NCBI GenBank assembly: GCA_022495005.1
Contig: JAGYXB010000056.1
Coordinates: forward strand, 372,001-436,000
DNA: 64,000 nucleotides
Source of the DNA: Rhyacophila brunnea
Lineage: Eukaryota; Arthropoda; Insecta; Trichoptera; Rhyacophilidae
Reading direction: 5' to 3'
The translations under genes were made by a program, and so were the position numbers. Numbering within the stretch: position 1 is the first letter of the stretch; every line of letters begins with the position of its first letter. Positions 50,352-61,439 of this stretch are shown one piece after another. The notes under the pieces were generated by a model. The model ran no database searches and had not been told where the DNA came from. It saw nothing but the letters and a program-made list of their open reading frames with translations.

Positions 50352-50548
50352 ATTAATAGCACCTGTGCACATGCAAGGATGTACTTGCACCAATAGTGTA
50401 TATTTGAAACTATCGCGATAATAACTGTGTACCTACACATAAAAGTGTTGATTGTCTCGCCAATACCATTCTTCAAGAGTAAGCCAGATATTATTATTAT
50501 ATAGATATATTATTTGACAGGTCGTGAAAATCGGTTAAAGTCAAATAT
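50352..50548 (-). repeat. Orphan dispersed repeat Y, copy 2 (inverted)
   Basis: Reverse complement relative of 44222-44407, sharing CATTCTTCAAGAGTAAG, GACAGGTCGTGA and AAACTATCGCGATAAT. Confidence 0.6.
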
Positions 50549-50659
50549 AAACCAACAATAAAAAAACTTTATATGAATTCGTTCAATAAAGGTCCGATCT
50601 TATTATTACATATTATTATTTTACTGTCATGTTTATTATTAAAATTTAGTTTATTAAGA

Positions 50660-50751
50660 TTTTTCTAATGTACCTACAACAGTAAAGGTTTTTGACTAGG
50701 TACCATTTTTCTAATGTACCTACAACAGTAAAGGTTTTTGACTAGGTACCT
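50660..50751. repeat. 46 bp tandem duplication
   Basis: TTTTTCTAATGTACCTACAA...GACTAGGTACC occurs twice head to tail with no differences in the compared part, so the duplication is recent. Confidence 0.9.
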
Positions 50752-51159
50752 ACTTAATGAATTGTTTTAATGAAATGTGCATAACTTAAAATGTTTTTTT
50801 TATTTATATCCTTATAAACGAACGAACCCGATCCTTGTGGTGGATCCTTATGGTATGATGGTTATTACATTATACCTGTGAATTAAGTACGTATACCATA
50901 AAATATTGTGTTATCATCACTTAATAATAGAAAAATGGGAAATTTGTATAAAACATTATCTCCGAACCTTCTACGGAGTAAAGGATTTCTGTTGTTTTTA
51001 TAAGACAGTGTTGTAGGTAGTTTGTATTGATAGGACAAGAGCGGCATGGTCTACTTGAGAAGGGTGAGTAATAAAATACACATTCGGCCGCAGGTATCAT
51101 AATATCTGTTCGCAATATTATATTAACCAAGATTTGTTTACATGCCAAAATTAAATTAA

Positions 51160-52786
51160 TATATTATCGTATTTGCCGACGAAAATCCCTTATTTATTGA
51201 ATCATGAAATGGATAACAAATACGTAGGCAGATAGACGTTAGGTTAGAATGTTAGATAGTCAAAGGTATAAATTGATTTATATCGATGGCGGGGCTGCCG
51301 ATGTCCAGTGATGAAAAAAAGTAGTGTAGGCAGTCGATTTTGACGCAGTTCGCTAGTGCTATATAAAATTGCGAAGAGAAATGTTGTGTTTTCACGAGGT
51401 GTGCGCATGCTGGACGGAGCTGGGATGAGAGAGTCACGTGGACACGGCATAATGACTGGTGTGAGAAGAAAAGAGGTCGCCCGCGTACGGCGACGAAGCC
51501 CTGGGATGTAGATTTTGGAACGCAATAGAATTAGAATTATATTGACGAATTCTTTGATACACTACTGGCCAGCGTCGCCGTAGTTACTCACCTACGCATC
51601 AATTATATACCTACTCCGATCGACGATCATTTTGCATGTTGTGATTGTGGGACTTACCTGAAACAAAAAGAGACATAAAATTAGATGGGGTGTAACGAAA
51701 CGAAATAAACAGGTTATATTAAATAAATTACGAAAGTACATGATACTGTTATAATGTGGGATGGCGTAATTAAATATATAGTATATTAATATTCGCTAGC
51801 CAGGATAAGAATGACTATCCAGGAAATAAGATGGTCAACATGTAACATAATGGTGTCAGTAGATTTGATATTCATGAATTAAGCTGCATTGTAACTCAAT
51901 TTAAATGAATGTATTGGGTGAAGGGTACTTATAATACCAAATAGAGATGAATGATCGCTTATAGCCCGGTATACATTCGGGCATTGATTCGTTCATTAGA
52001 TGAACGCATCGCTGTGCATGCGTAACCTGCGCATTGCCTGCCTTAAACCGGTTTCAAAATGGCCGTATTTAGTGCTAGTGCACATGGTTAGGTGCCAAAC
52101 AAATAATTCCGCAAAAAAGGTATAAGAGTATATTATACATAAGTACTATAACTATATACAAAATAAGTAAAAAATACTATAATTTTTACATCGTTGTATT
52201 AAAATCAGCATTATAAAAATACGAAAACACTACTTCTCGTGAAAAATTGAAAACTATTAGACGTGTAGACAGAAAAGTTGACGCGGTCCGTACAAGCTTT
52301 CAACCTAAATCTAAATCATCCGCAAAAAAAACCTACTCTGTTAAAATCAGAATTAAAAAGTTGAAGTGAAGAGGGAGATGACGTGATCAAAGTAGACATA
52401 GTCTGTATTTTATAAACTGGCGTTCAAATCACGTCGTTTGCGTACGGATAGCATTGTGCCATCGCGTTCGACTGTTGCAAGTTTTCAATGGGAGGGAACG
52501 AGAGGGAATGCAGTGCTGAATGCTGAAGCGGGGGGGGGGGGGGAAACCGCACGCCAGCTCATAGAAGACAGACTCTAGCTTATCTTATAGTATGTTGGTG
52601 TTCGAATAACACGTTAGTGAGTTCTACACAAAGAATCAGGACTAAATATTTTGTATTATTACAACATTTGATGGGGTTTCTAAAGTTTTTTTAGTGTGGT
52701 TGAATTGATTACTCATAGAAAAAAATAACAATATAATGTATTGTATATTATGTTGTAGCAGTACGGCGACTGTATATTATAATATT
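51160..52786. other. No confirmed gene; possible retroelement relic and G-tract
   Basis: The plus strand at 51,410-51,520 reads WDERVTWTRHN...KKRGRPRT, faintly like an RT C-terminal tail. A run of 16 G lies at about 52,530. The ratchet-like site at 51.66 kb lies here. Confidence 0.3.
51640..51690 (-). promoter_or_regulatory. Candidate recursive splice site (ratchet point)
   Basis: The minus strand reads ctaat, then a pyrimidine-rich tctctttttgtttCAG, directly joined to GTAAGT (junction between 51658 and 51657). This matches a 3' splice site with branch-point-like CTAAT fused to a consensus 5' splice site, the form of recursive splice sites in long insect introns. A further minus donor, TAG|GTGAGT, lies near 51,592. 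Confidence 0.45.
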
Positions 52787-52935
52787 ATCATCATCAGATC
52801 AATCCACTACTGGAAGAAGATCTATCCAAGCTGATCTTAATTTTCCTAACGTTTCTATATTGTGAGTACCTACCATCGGCTGACTAAATAAATTTGTCCA
52901 GCAATTATCTCATCCACGAACCACGTGTCCTGCTC
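52787..52935 (-). pseudogene. Degenerate RTE-type 3' end (minus strand)
   Basis: The plus strand reads ATCATCATCAGATCAATCC then CTACTGGAAGAAG, which matches the 3' terminus of the RTE copies at 33.2 and 40.5 kb. Similarity fades within about 150 bp. Only the extreme C-terminus and short 3' tail remain. Confidence 0.55.
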
Positions 52936-53534
52936 ATTTAATGTTTTTTTAAACATTCTAAATAATATCGGCCCATTGTATAAAAAAACTTGTTTAAAAT
53001 TGTCTCTAACATCTATAGAAGAATGTTATCTTGAACGTTTTTGGTTGTGTTTAAATAACTCGATCTACAGAAGCATGCGCACATTATATTGGGTACCATT
53101 TTTTTAGCTGATCATGTGCGCACCCCAGTGGTAGAGAAAAGTAAAACAAAGTTGCGGCGCTGGGTTTGGCGAGAAAACGCCTCGGTAACGGGTTGTTCGT
53201 CATGCCAGTGGCGAGAAAACGCTCGCGAGAAGAAAGTAAAGAAAAAATATACCGTCGCCATGGCAACGAGAGACTTATGAAGTGAGAAAAGGGAAAAGTG
53301 ATGAGAGACAACCTGTCGTGCCCGTCTCCGCCCATCAATCAACCGCTGTATCTATTTTATTTATTGATAAAATAACGAGGTCTCTCATATTGATCACCAA
53401 TATCTACTTACAGACTAGTTACTCGAGAGACAACTGAATTCGATCAGCTCTCATTAAACGATGATAAAATAGAATGTGTATGGCTAAATGTCAGATTTTC
53501 TCTATTGTGTTATGTCATTATTTCCCTTTATTAT

Positions 53535-53730
53535 GTAGGTATGCATAGCTCGAAGAAGTGACAACCGTTGGACAGATCTAGTTATTCAGTGGTACCCAAG
53601 AGATAGAACAAGTCCGAAAGAAGAACCAAGGGGTCGCTTGAATGTAGTTAGTGAAGTAGGTACGAGGCATCGGAATGCACATAAGAGTTGTAGTTGTAGC
53701 GATTTTACAAGGAGCAGATGAAACAGTCGC
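53535..53730 (+). pseudogene. Degenerate RTE-type C-terminal fragment (plus strand)
   Basis: The plus strand encodes RRSDNRWTDLVIQWYPRD, which aligns with RRKNGRWTNAVIQWYPRG of the copy at 40.5 kb. A poorly matching SPKEEPRGRLNV stretch follows. It has no proper ends and is an isolated relic 600 bp from another RTE 3' end of opposite orientation. Confidence 0.6.
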
Positions 53731-55274
53731 TTCGTGACCTACGATTTAAAAAAAGAGGATGCGTATTTTTCACAATCTGATTGAATGTAAAATATCAACC
53801 CAACATAACTATTGCAATATAACACTGATGACCACATGATGGTAGGTCAATTGCATAGGCATCTTTTTCTCTTTTCCCTAAGGAGATCTTCAAACATGCA
53901 AGTGTCACGGGTCTTCGTCTTCACATACCTAAAATCAGCGAGAAAAGCCCCTCATCCATTAGTACATTTATCTAAACTGATTTTGATGCAAAACGACATT
54001 TTACGATTTACCTTGTTGGCTAAAAAACGACTACTTATTCACAAATATCTAGTCTGTGTCAATTTTTCATATTCATTGAACTTAATAATTTTGCTGTCTC
54101 TTACAAAAACCATCCAAAATGTGCCCTTTTCAGAAGGAAACACATCATGCACTCCCAGTTGCCCCATATGCACATATAAATCAATCAGAAAACCATCTAA
54201 ATTGTTTTTTTAAGCTACCAATGATTGAGGTATTTGGGTTCTACATTTTCTATTGTTCGTTCGCTTGAAAAGTTACTATAATTAGATTTGTCACAAGTCT
54301 TTTGTAAGAGCGATATATCTTTAAAAATGGCTTTGCTCAACTTGTGCTTTTGATAGTCAAGTCAAGATATATCTCTACTTTCAGTTTAGAAAATGTGTCG
54401 CGCAATTAAGCTCTACTTGTGATATTCCATTGTGGTTAATCGAAGAAACGTTGTACATGCACCACGTAACGCAGATGCAATCTTAACAATACAATGATGT
54501 ACTGTGGTGTCGGATTAAGGGAGGAGCAATTCTAATAAAAAGCACACAAACAATTTCAAAGGAAGATTTCAGACACGTATTAAGTAGACAGTATACAAAA
54601 AAGCTGTCACTCTTGCAGTGGTATTTACCCTAAGAGATAGTAAAATAATGGTCGACCAAACACCCTTTGGAACGTTAGTATTATCTAATTTAGTGTAAGT
54701 ATATAGCTAGTCTTAACGAAAGACTGGAGGCTGAGAAGAAATACAGCATGGAGAGATCATCATTCAACAGTGAATCGAGTGGTTGAGATGATGTAATATG
54801 TATACTATACAGAAGGAGGCTTACGAACAAGGCCTGAACCAAACCTACATGCAAGTGCGACAGAAAAAGTTTTCGGAAGCGCTCAGTGATTCAAATGTGA
54901 GTTCAAGACGCGATATGCAATAATTCTAGGTTAGGTACGTCAGCCTAAGTTTATTTATCGTGAAACCGCTTAATCAGTGTTTGGATGATAGGTAATCAGC
55001 AAATACCGCGGTATGTTCTGATTGAATATATTGTTGGTGGAAAGTAAAATATTCGTCGAATATTATTTAATGAACGATTGACTGGTTCACGCCACATACG
55101 GTTTATCGCTTTATATACTTACCTACAGTAGATCATTTAGTATGCAGTAAACTGAGTAAACAATAATATTGTCCAGATAATATTTTATTATACGGGTTGC
55201 ACTATCAAATTCTGTTTTATTTAATGAATGATTTAAAAAAAAAAATAAAGGTAAGTAAGTAAACTGAGCGAGTT
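53731..55274. other. No confirmed gene
   Basis: AT-rich apart from the open stretches near 54.1 kb. No transposon ends were recognised. Confidence 0.4.
54031..54204 (-). CDS. Unrecognised open stretch without a start (doubtful)
   Basis: The minus strand is open for about 57 residues, including HMGQLGVHDVFPSEKGTFWM and FVRDSKIIKFNEYEKLTQ, with protein-like composition. It is bounded by stops, with no splice sites identified. An overlapping plus-strand frame (from about 53,836 to 54,213) is leucine- and serine-rich and less protein-like. It could be a decayed transposon gene or chance. Confidence 0.15.
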
Positions 55275-55358
55275 TAATAATTTAATTGTTTTTCGATTGT
55301 CCGAAGTTATCATTATCTGGACTACCCAATTATTCCGGATAATTAAAGTTCTGCTGTA
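55275..55358. mobile_element. Solitary Tigger-like terminus
   Basis: The stretch TTCGATTGTCCG...TATCTGGACT...ATTCCGGATAATT...CTGCTGTA has the repeated (T)CCGGATAAT blocks and the CTG-TA end typical of Tigger right ends. It resembles the inverse of the terminus at 9818. No matching left end was found nearby. Confidence 0.5.
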
Positions 55359-55454
55359 CGATTAATTTAATCACATTGATACGCAAAGAACACCGAACGC
55401 TACGGAAAATACCCTTTTTTTAGGTCTTACAATAATTCTGTCTATGCCCACAAC

Positions 55455-55713
55455 CAGGGAACTCAGAAATAATGGGAACTGAAATACCTAATGGGTAAGG
55501 AGTAGCAGGTAACCGATCTCGAGTAAGGAAGAATACGGGATAAACTTAAACACGTGTCAAGAATACGTCATACGTCGAAGACTGACAACTTCTCTAGGTT
55601 TATGCATTGACGCTTATTTAATATTGGCGTATTACACACACTACTGCACGTGCATAATGCGTGTTTCATTTCGTAGGTCACTCACACATTCAAAACCCTT
55701 CTTCAAAATGTAG
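55455..55713 (-). repeat. Orphan dispersed repeat X, copy 2 (inverted)
   Basis: Reverse complement of the repeat at 22346-22611, with CACGTGTCAAGAATACGTCA as its most conserved part. Both ends of the similarity coincide (TCAAAATGTAG and GGGAACTCAGAA), suggesting a discrete unit. Confidence 0.65.
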
Positions 55714-57079
55714 CGTATTGAATATAGCCTATCGGAATTCTATTTATTAACTGTTCTGTGGCCACAACCATACAAATTTTGCTTGACAAATGCACTGGCA
55801 ATACTGAAATCAGTCATAATATTATTATATTTTATTCGTCATTTTCAGTGTTGACAGGGAGCACGCTGGGGATTAAACTGAAAAATTGAAGCGATGCTGG
55901 CGGTCCACGCGTGCTTCGGAATAAGTAATTCCTCTTACAAGTCTGTTCCAGTCAGCCAAAAATACATGAAATTGTCCGTGGGTGTGTGTGACATACAAAC
56001 AGCTCGAGATAAAAATATGATGTACATTGTTACAAGAACGTGTAACGAATGTTTGCGAGCGTCATCATACAATAGACCAACGAACACTGAAATCCCACAA
56101 AAATTAAATTTTACTCCTTTCTCCTCGATAATTAAAAAATAACACCGCCATAAAAGTTCCAAGAATTTTATTACGACACAGCACAATTTCGAAGTTACAC
56201 AATCTAGATATAGCAGAAAATTATATTTCATAAATGTGATAAATAATTCCGTAATGCAATACACGCGTAAGTAAAATCTTCGCCTCATGATGAGTAAATC
56301 AATCTGTCATCTTGGAAAATGAATACAGGAAATAAGTGATAAAATCTATATTTTTTTAGATTTGATGAGCAGCTTACTATTAAAGGCTCAAATTTAATAA
56401 CCAAGCCTTACAAATTAGTTGGAACGTAGGATTGAAGTTACTTATAAAAAACTAAGTCAAAAACCATCTGTGAATTCATATTTTGGAAGGAAATATAACT
56501 TCACCTCGATGAAAATATAATACAAAAATAACCTTAACAGCAATTGTCTCAAATTTCCGGTGTTATGACGAGGTTATGACACAAAATTGGACACAATGTA
56601 CTGAATTAAAAAATTAATGATATTTTAATACCATTCTATACAGATTCTATACAAATCAATTAGTTTTTACCGTAGTTAGAATAGAAAGTATACATATTAC
56701 TGGGAATTTTCGTGGTTTTCCTAAAAACAGTAAAATGGGACATTTTCCACTTTTGCGTCTAAAGCTTCATTTAGCGTAAACATTACTGCAGTTTATTTTA
56801 CTGATTTTATTAAATTATATCTATATTTAAAACATCTTTATGTGTTGTGTTACGTTACGCTAGGTATACCTTTTACTTATTTTGATTGTCTAGTGAAAAA
56901 AGAATACAATATAATGAATTCAAACACCATATTATGTAATTCCGCAAGTCAAAAATGAATTATCCTGTTGATAACCCATCTCCAACGGATTTCCGCGATT
57001 TCGCTTCGCCATAGCTAATACGAAGTGTAGAAGGTAAATTTTAAAGATCCATTATTTTTTCTTCATATAAGCCAACAGT
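55714..57079. other. No gene seen
   Basis: AT-rich sequence. Overlapping frames at 55,894-56,288 on both strands lack recognisable features. Confidence 0.45.
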
Positions 57080-57300
57080 CAGCAAGAAGTTGCATAAGAG
57101 CAGTGTTGGTGCATCGTCCTCGGGTTGCGCGAAGGGTTGGCGAGGAGTCAGGGAAGCGAAGCGCGAGGGGGCGCCAGCGTGGGCGGAGCCGATCGATGAC
57201 GGCGGCGCCGCGTCACCTGCCGCCGCCCTACCCCCGCCCTCGACAGCCATGGCGACGCCGGCACCGTTTCCAAGACGCCGATACTTTTCAGGAGAGTAGG
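57080..57300. promoter_or_regulatory. GC-rich block, possible first coding exon
   Basis: A compact GC/CpG-rich island contains the palindromic GCCATGGC. This gives Kozak-like starts on both strands: minus MAVEGGGRAAAGDAAPP, open about 69 residues to 57041; plus MATPAPFPRRRYFSGE, then stop. The pyrimidine-rich tract ending CTCGACAG just before the plus ATG could be an acceptor. Strand cannot be decided. Confidence 0.3.
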
Positions 57301-57667
57301 ATATCTTCAAAATTGAACAGTCTATGAGAAACCATATGGTAAACGCACATAGAAATTGTATCTACAGAAAGATGGTAACCAAAAGCTACCGCTGATAACA
57401 AACATATTTTTAAGAACTTCAAACATGCGACGTATCGGTAAAATAATTCACATGCTGATTCCTCAAATATAATGACAACAGTTTAAAAACTAAAATCCAT
57501 AACTAATAAAACCAACTGAAAATTATAATTATCTATAAGTAAATACCTGCGCAACTTACTTATAAAGTAAAAAATGTAAAACGGAATTCTAATGGTAACG
57601 CGATATATTTTAGCTTGCCTTCGCATGATTATTTTAATTGTCACTATACCTACGTAGTCTTATTTTA

Positions 57668-57780
57668 CGCGTCGGCTTATAATGTCGTGGGTCCCAGGTT
57701 CAAACCCTGGGTCTGAAATACAAAGGTATTATTATTCAATTTGTGTTTGGAGTCAGAGTATGGACCTAATAGATGGAGTA
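57668..57780 (+). repeat. tRNA-derived SINE-like repeat, copy 2
   Basis: The perfect five-pair T arm CCAGGTTCAAACCCTGG contains a B box. GTCTGAAA, GTGTTTGGA, CAGAGTATGGAC and TAATAGATGGAGTAA follow, in the same order and spacing as the copy at 44.5 kb. The A box is poor. Confidence 0.58.
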
Positions 57781-57985
57781 AGTCTCAAACATCCATTTCT
57801 CGTAGAAACAAAAAATCTGTTATACGATCTTATTAGTATCGGACATACGTAGTTATTACTAGATGGCGGTATTCTAAAATCGGCGGCAAAATATTAGTAG
57901 ATTTAAAAAATGTATGAAAGTATTTTTATATGCAAATAACATAATTACGTACTTGCAAGAAAAGTATCCTTACAAAGGTTACATT

Positions 57986-58145
57986 TTCACCAATGTATTT
58001 TTTATTCTATAAAATAAACCATTTTTTTCATCTAAAATATCAGTAGATTAAATAAAAGGTAGATTTCACCAATGTACTTTTTATTCTATAAAATAAACCA
58101 TTTTTTTTTTCATCTAAAATATCAGTAGATTAAATAAAAGGTAGA
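57986..58145. repeat. 78 bp tandem duplication
   Basis: TTTCACCAATGTA...ATAAAAGGTAGA is repeated at 57,986 and 58,064. Units differ by a T/C change and T-run length. Confidence 0.9.
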
Positions 58146-58494
58146 TAGATGTGGCAACATTGACGCAGAACGGAACCGTTAACAGTTCAAGCAACGTAAT
58201 AATCCATAATAAATGAGTTATGAACGACATCGGCTAATAGTAATAAGAATAAGTAAAAACATCGAAACATTTTTGTAAAGTTTAATGAACATTTTTATTT
58301 TATCATTTATCTTTATAGGGGAGGGGTTTGAATTCAGTGGTATTGAACTGATTCTATACAATATATATCTATACAATATATATGTAAGAAAAGAGAAAAC
58401 CCAAGTAAAACATTTTTTTATTCAACACTGAACACAAGAGATTTGAAATGTAGTATTCTTACAAAAACATAGATCTTTGTTTTTGAAGTTATAC

Positions 58495-58730
58495 TTCTTT
58501 AGGCGCGTTTAGGAAAACAGATCAGAGTGTATTTTTGGCGTGGGACAAAGTTGCGCGCGCAAATGTAACGCATTAATTTGGCGTGGGACGGAAGTTTTTC
58601 CCGCCGATGCAACATAATTTATTTTGCGCGGCGACGTTCGGGTGTTCGAAATGCTGGAGGTTTGTAATTTTCAGCTGTGGTATTGAGGGCTGTGGCTTGG
58701 GCCGGTTGGGTAAAGACTGAATGTTGCAAC
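58495..58730. promoter_or_regulatory. Cluster of E2F-like motifs
   Basis: TTTGGCGTGGGAC occurs twice (58,533 and 58,574), with TTTTTCCCGCCG at 58,596 and TTTTGCGCGGCG near 58,623. These resemble TTTSSCGC E2F/DP sites and sit in a small CpG-rich patch. No gene start is evident beside it. Confidence 0.3.
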
Positions 58731-59069
58731 TTTTATTTATGAGTAAAATTATAGATATATCAATAAATAAATAAATTTTGTGAATAATTGGTAAGTAGTA
58801 ATTGTTTCATCACAAAAGCCAATATCACGTTTCAGCTAAACCATTAAATAGGCCAAATAGGGCATAGGCTATGTTTTACTTTTGATTTGTAATAAATTAT
58901 TATTGTTAACGAAAATAGTTGTACAGATATCTGTTTAAGCAAAGATGGTCGAAATCGCGGTTTGCTAGATTTTTCAAACATAGGTTTTGAGACTTTTTTT
59001 CTTCCAAAGTAGATACATTCTGCAATAATATTTAATTTTGTTATTTTTTGTTTTGTTACGCCAAAGAAG

Positions 59070-60026
59070 TAGGGGAGCGTGGGGTAATGGGAGCTTGCGG
59101 GTAATAGGAGCGACTGCAAAACAGGTACCATCTAACACTAAAATGACTCGGAAATAACCAAAACATCTTCGTCAATCGTCGGCTAAGCCCGTCGATCGCT
59201 GCCGGCTGCTTAGTGACACGTGCACGCGCGTGGCGAGTGGAAGTGTGTTTTGGGCTAGGTGCTTATATCAATTTACAATACATAAACATCAACGTAAGTA
59301 CTTAAAATTTGACTTATTTTATCATATTTTGTGTCCATTGTACAGCCAAATACATGTATTTTTGTTTAGTAGTTTCAGAATCAAGGTTTAAAATGGTTTG
59401 GTTACGTTATTTATCAACCTTCAAAGTGGTTGACATTCGGGTAATTGGAGCCTAGGTGGCTCCCATTACCCCTATATAAATTTCACACCTCTTTTACTAG
59501 TAGACAAGATTTTAATTGTTCCAGATGCCCAGAAATAGAAAACCGACGACTTTCAAGGCTGGTTGGACGGTGACTTCGTTGGAAAATGCCCTCCGAAACC
59601 AGAAAGATTATATTTGTGTTTTTTGCTTAGTTCCATAACATGACGTGTTGATTCTTTTGATATTTTTAGTACTAGAGCATATTTTTGTTGAATTACATTA
59701 GTAAATATTTAACATTTTATTGTACCTATGTCTGTTATAATGTGCAAGTGTTTGTAAGCATATTAAAATATGAAGCTCCCATTACATATTTGGTAAATTT
59801 TTGGCTCTCATTACCATTACATGTGGGGTAATTGGAGCCAAATGTGTTTTTTGGGAAAACTTTTTTTTGTACCTTAGTTATAGAATTTTTGAGTGGAAAT
59901 TACACTAATATTATTACTATGTAACCAAAGGACTCATTTCAAGTCTTAATAATAAACGATTAGAACATTTTGTTACTTTTTTTCAACAATTTCCTTAGTA
60001 GGCTCCAATTCCCCCTTGCTCCCCTA
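59070..60026. mobile_element. Deleted pogo/Tigger-like element with TAGGGGAGC termini
   Basis: TA plus GGGGAGCGTGGGGTAATGGG opens the element. The inverse, GGCTCCAATTCCCCC then TTGCTCCCC plus TA, closes it. Further GGTAATTGGAGCC and GGCTCCCATTACCCC blocks are scattered inside as subterminal repeats. It carries only a 37-codon transposase N-terminus, so it is non-autonomous. Confidence 0.75.
59525..59638 (+). pseudogene. N-terminal stub of a pogo/Tigger-type transposase
   Basis: ATG at 59525 begins MPRNRKPTTFKAGWTVTSLE and the frame stops after 37 residues. A start of the form MPR-x-(R/K)KP-T...W(T/S)...L.-A is the hallmark of the psq-type helix-turn-helix that opens Tigger and jerky-like transposases. 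The remaining DNA-binding and DDE domains are missing, so this is an internally deleted copy. It lies inside a TA-flanked element with matching superfamily features. Confidence 0.62.
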
Positions 60027-61019
60027 TAACGTCTAACGCGCGTACATAAGTACACACACCGATTTTTTTACTGAGCTGAACAATAATTAATCATTCGCAA
60101 GAAGGGCATAATAGAAAAGAGTTAGAAGATATTTTGTCCAATGGTTGTTTCTGAGGTTTTGGTAATCTTTCGTAACATTTGCATGCGCATCCATATCGCA
60201 CCAAGAGTGCTAGTTCCGATTAGCGACACGCAATCACTGCATACATATTTAATTCAATATCGCTTTAAAATGCATATAAATTACAATGGAGGTAGACATT
60301 ATCTCTATGGGTCGACACAAATGAACCAACAGGTATGATAAATGCATGTATATGCTAAAGCTCTACCATTTTAGACATTGTAGGTATGTGTAAAAATATG
60401 TAGGTATCAGCAATTCTACTTTAATATTTATAAAGTATCTAAATTTCATTAAATAAAAACGACTATCTTACCTAAAATAGTTTAGTCCATACAAATTAAT
60501 AAATTAATATCAGGACCTCTTTATTCCGCATAGAATAGAGGTAGGTACATTGCCTACCGATACAAAAAAAAATCAGTCATTCGTATTATTTGTTTTAAAA
60601 AAAATAATGCATCGAGCTTCACAGATTACCTACTATAAGTTAGTGTAATGAACGTTTAATTGTATCGTTAAGTAATAATTTTAAAAATGTAATTATTTGT
60701 TTGTAAAATTTATATTTCGTTATCGGTTGACTGTCTCTTTGGTATGCTTAATAAAATTGCGTGAATGAAGTATAAAGTACACCATCATAATATTCAATAC
60801 ACAGCTGAAAGAAGGTATCGCTGAACTAATTCCATGTTTACGGTGCCCAGCGGGTTGCGATTTGCGATGCCACATTCTTTTTCGATGACCCAGCCATGGG
60901 GTACCCCTTTCGGACTTTGTCCACCGCCTAAATACCAACCACTGTATGACTAATCAACCATATTATATAATATATTATTATTATATTGTATTTTATTAAC
61001 TATAACAAAATAAGTAAGT

Positions 61020-61050
61020 AAGTACCTATAACACAATGTTATAGGTACTT
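61020..61050. repeat. Perfect 13 bp stem hairpin
   Basis: AAGTACCTATAAC and GTTATAGGTACTT are separated by ACAAT. No T-tract or gene gives it a role. Confidence 0.7.
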
Positions 61051-61439
61051 AGATATCGTATAGGTTGTGTATTTTATTGTAATTATGTATCATGTTTATA
61101 ACTAAACTATTGAATTTTAAAACCATAGAGTACTGAGTAGAGGGACACCGTCAAAGTCTTTGGCAATATTGAAAATTATTTTTTTTTTTTTTTATTTTAT
61201 TCGACGAATAATTCACAAGACTTATGAACGTTACAATCTAATTATTGAACATACCTACATAATTTTGAAAACACTAAGTTCAAGTAAATTACAACAAAAC
61301 ATCTAGGAGTGATCCATGACATCGGTCAGTAATACCTACTTTGATTAAGAATACAAAAGCCGATCGCAAATAGTAACTTAATTTGGAAAGCGCTTCAGAG
61401 TGTTAAGAGCCATTATAAAATTTGTCGCAATTAAGTATG

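Noticed and set aside
53812..54213. 133-codon plus-strand frame as a gene
   Set aside because: The start is TTG (first ATG about 8 codons later), composition is typical of chance AT-rich frames, and the opposite strand looks at least as protein-like.
57670..57720. Functional tRNA at 57.7 kb
   Set aside because: The T arm is perfect, but no acceptor stem or proper A box exists, and the same tail occurs at 44.5 kb, so it is a SINE-like repeat.
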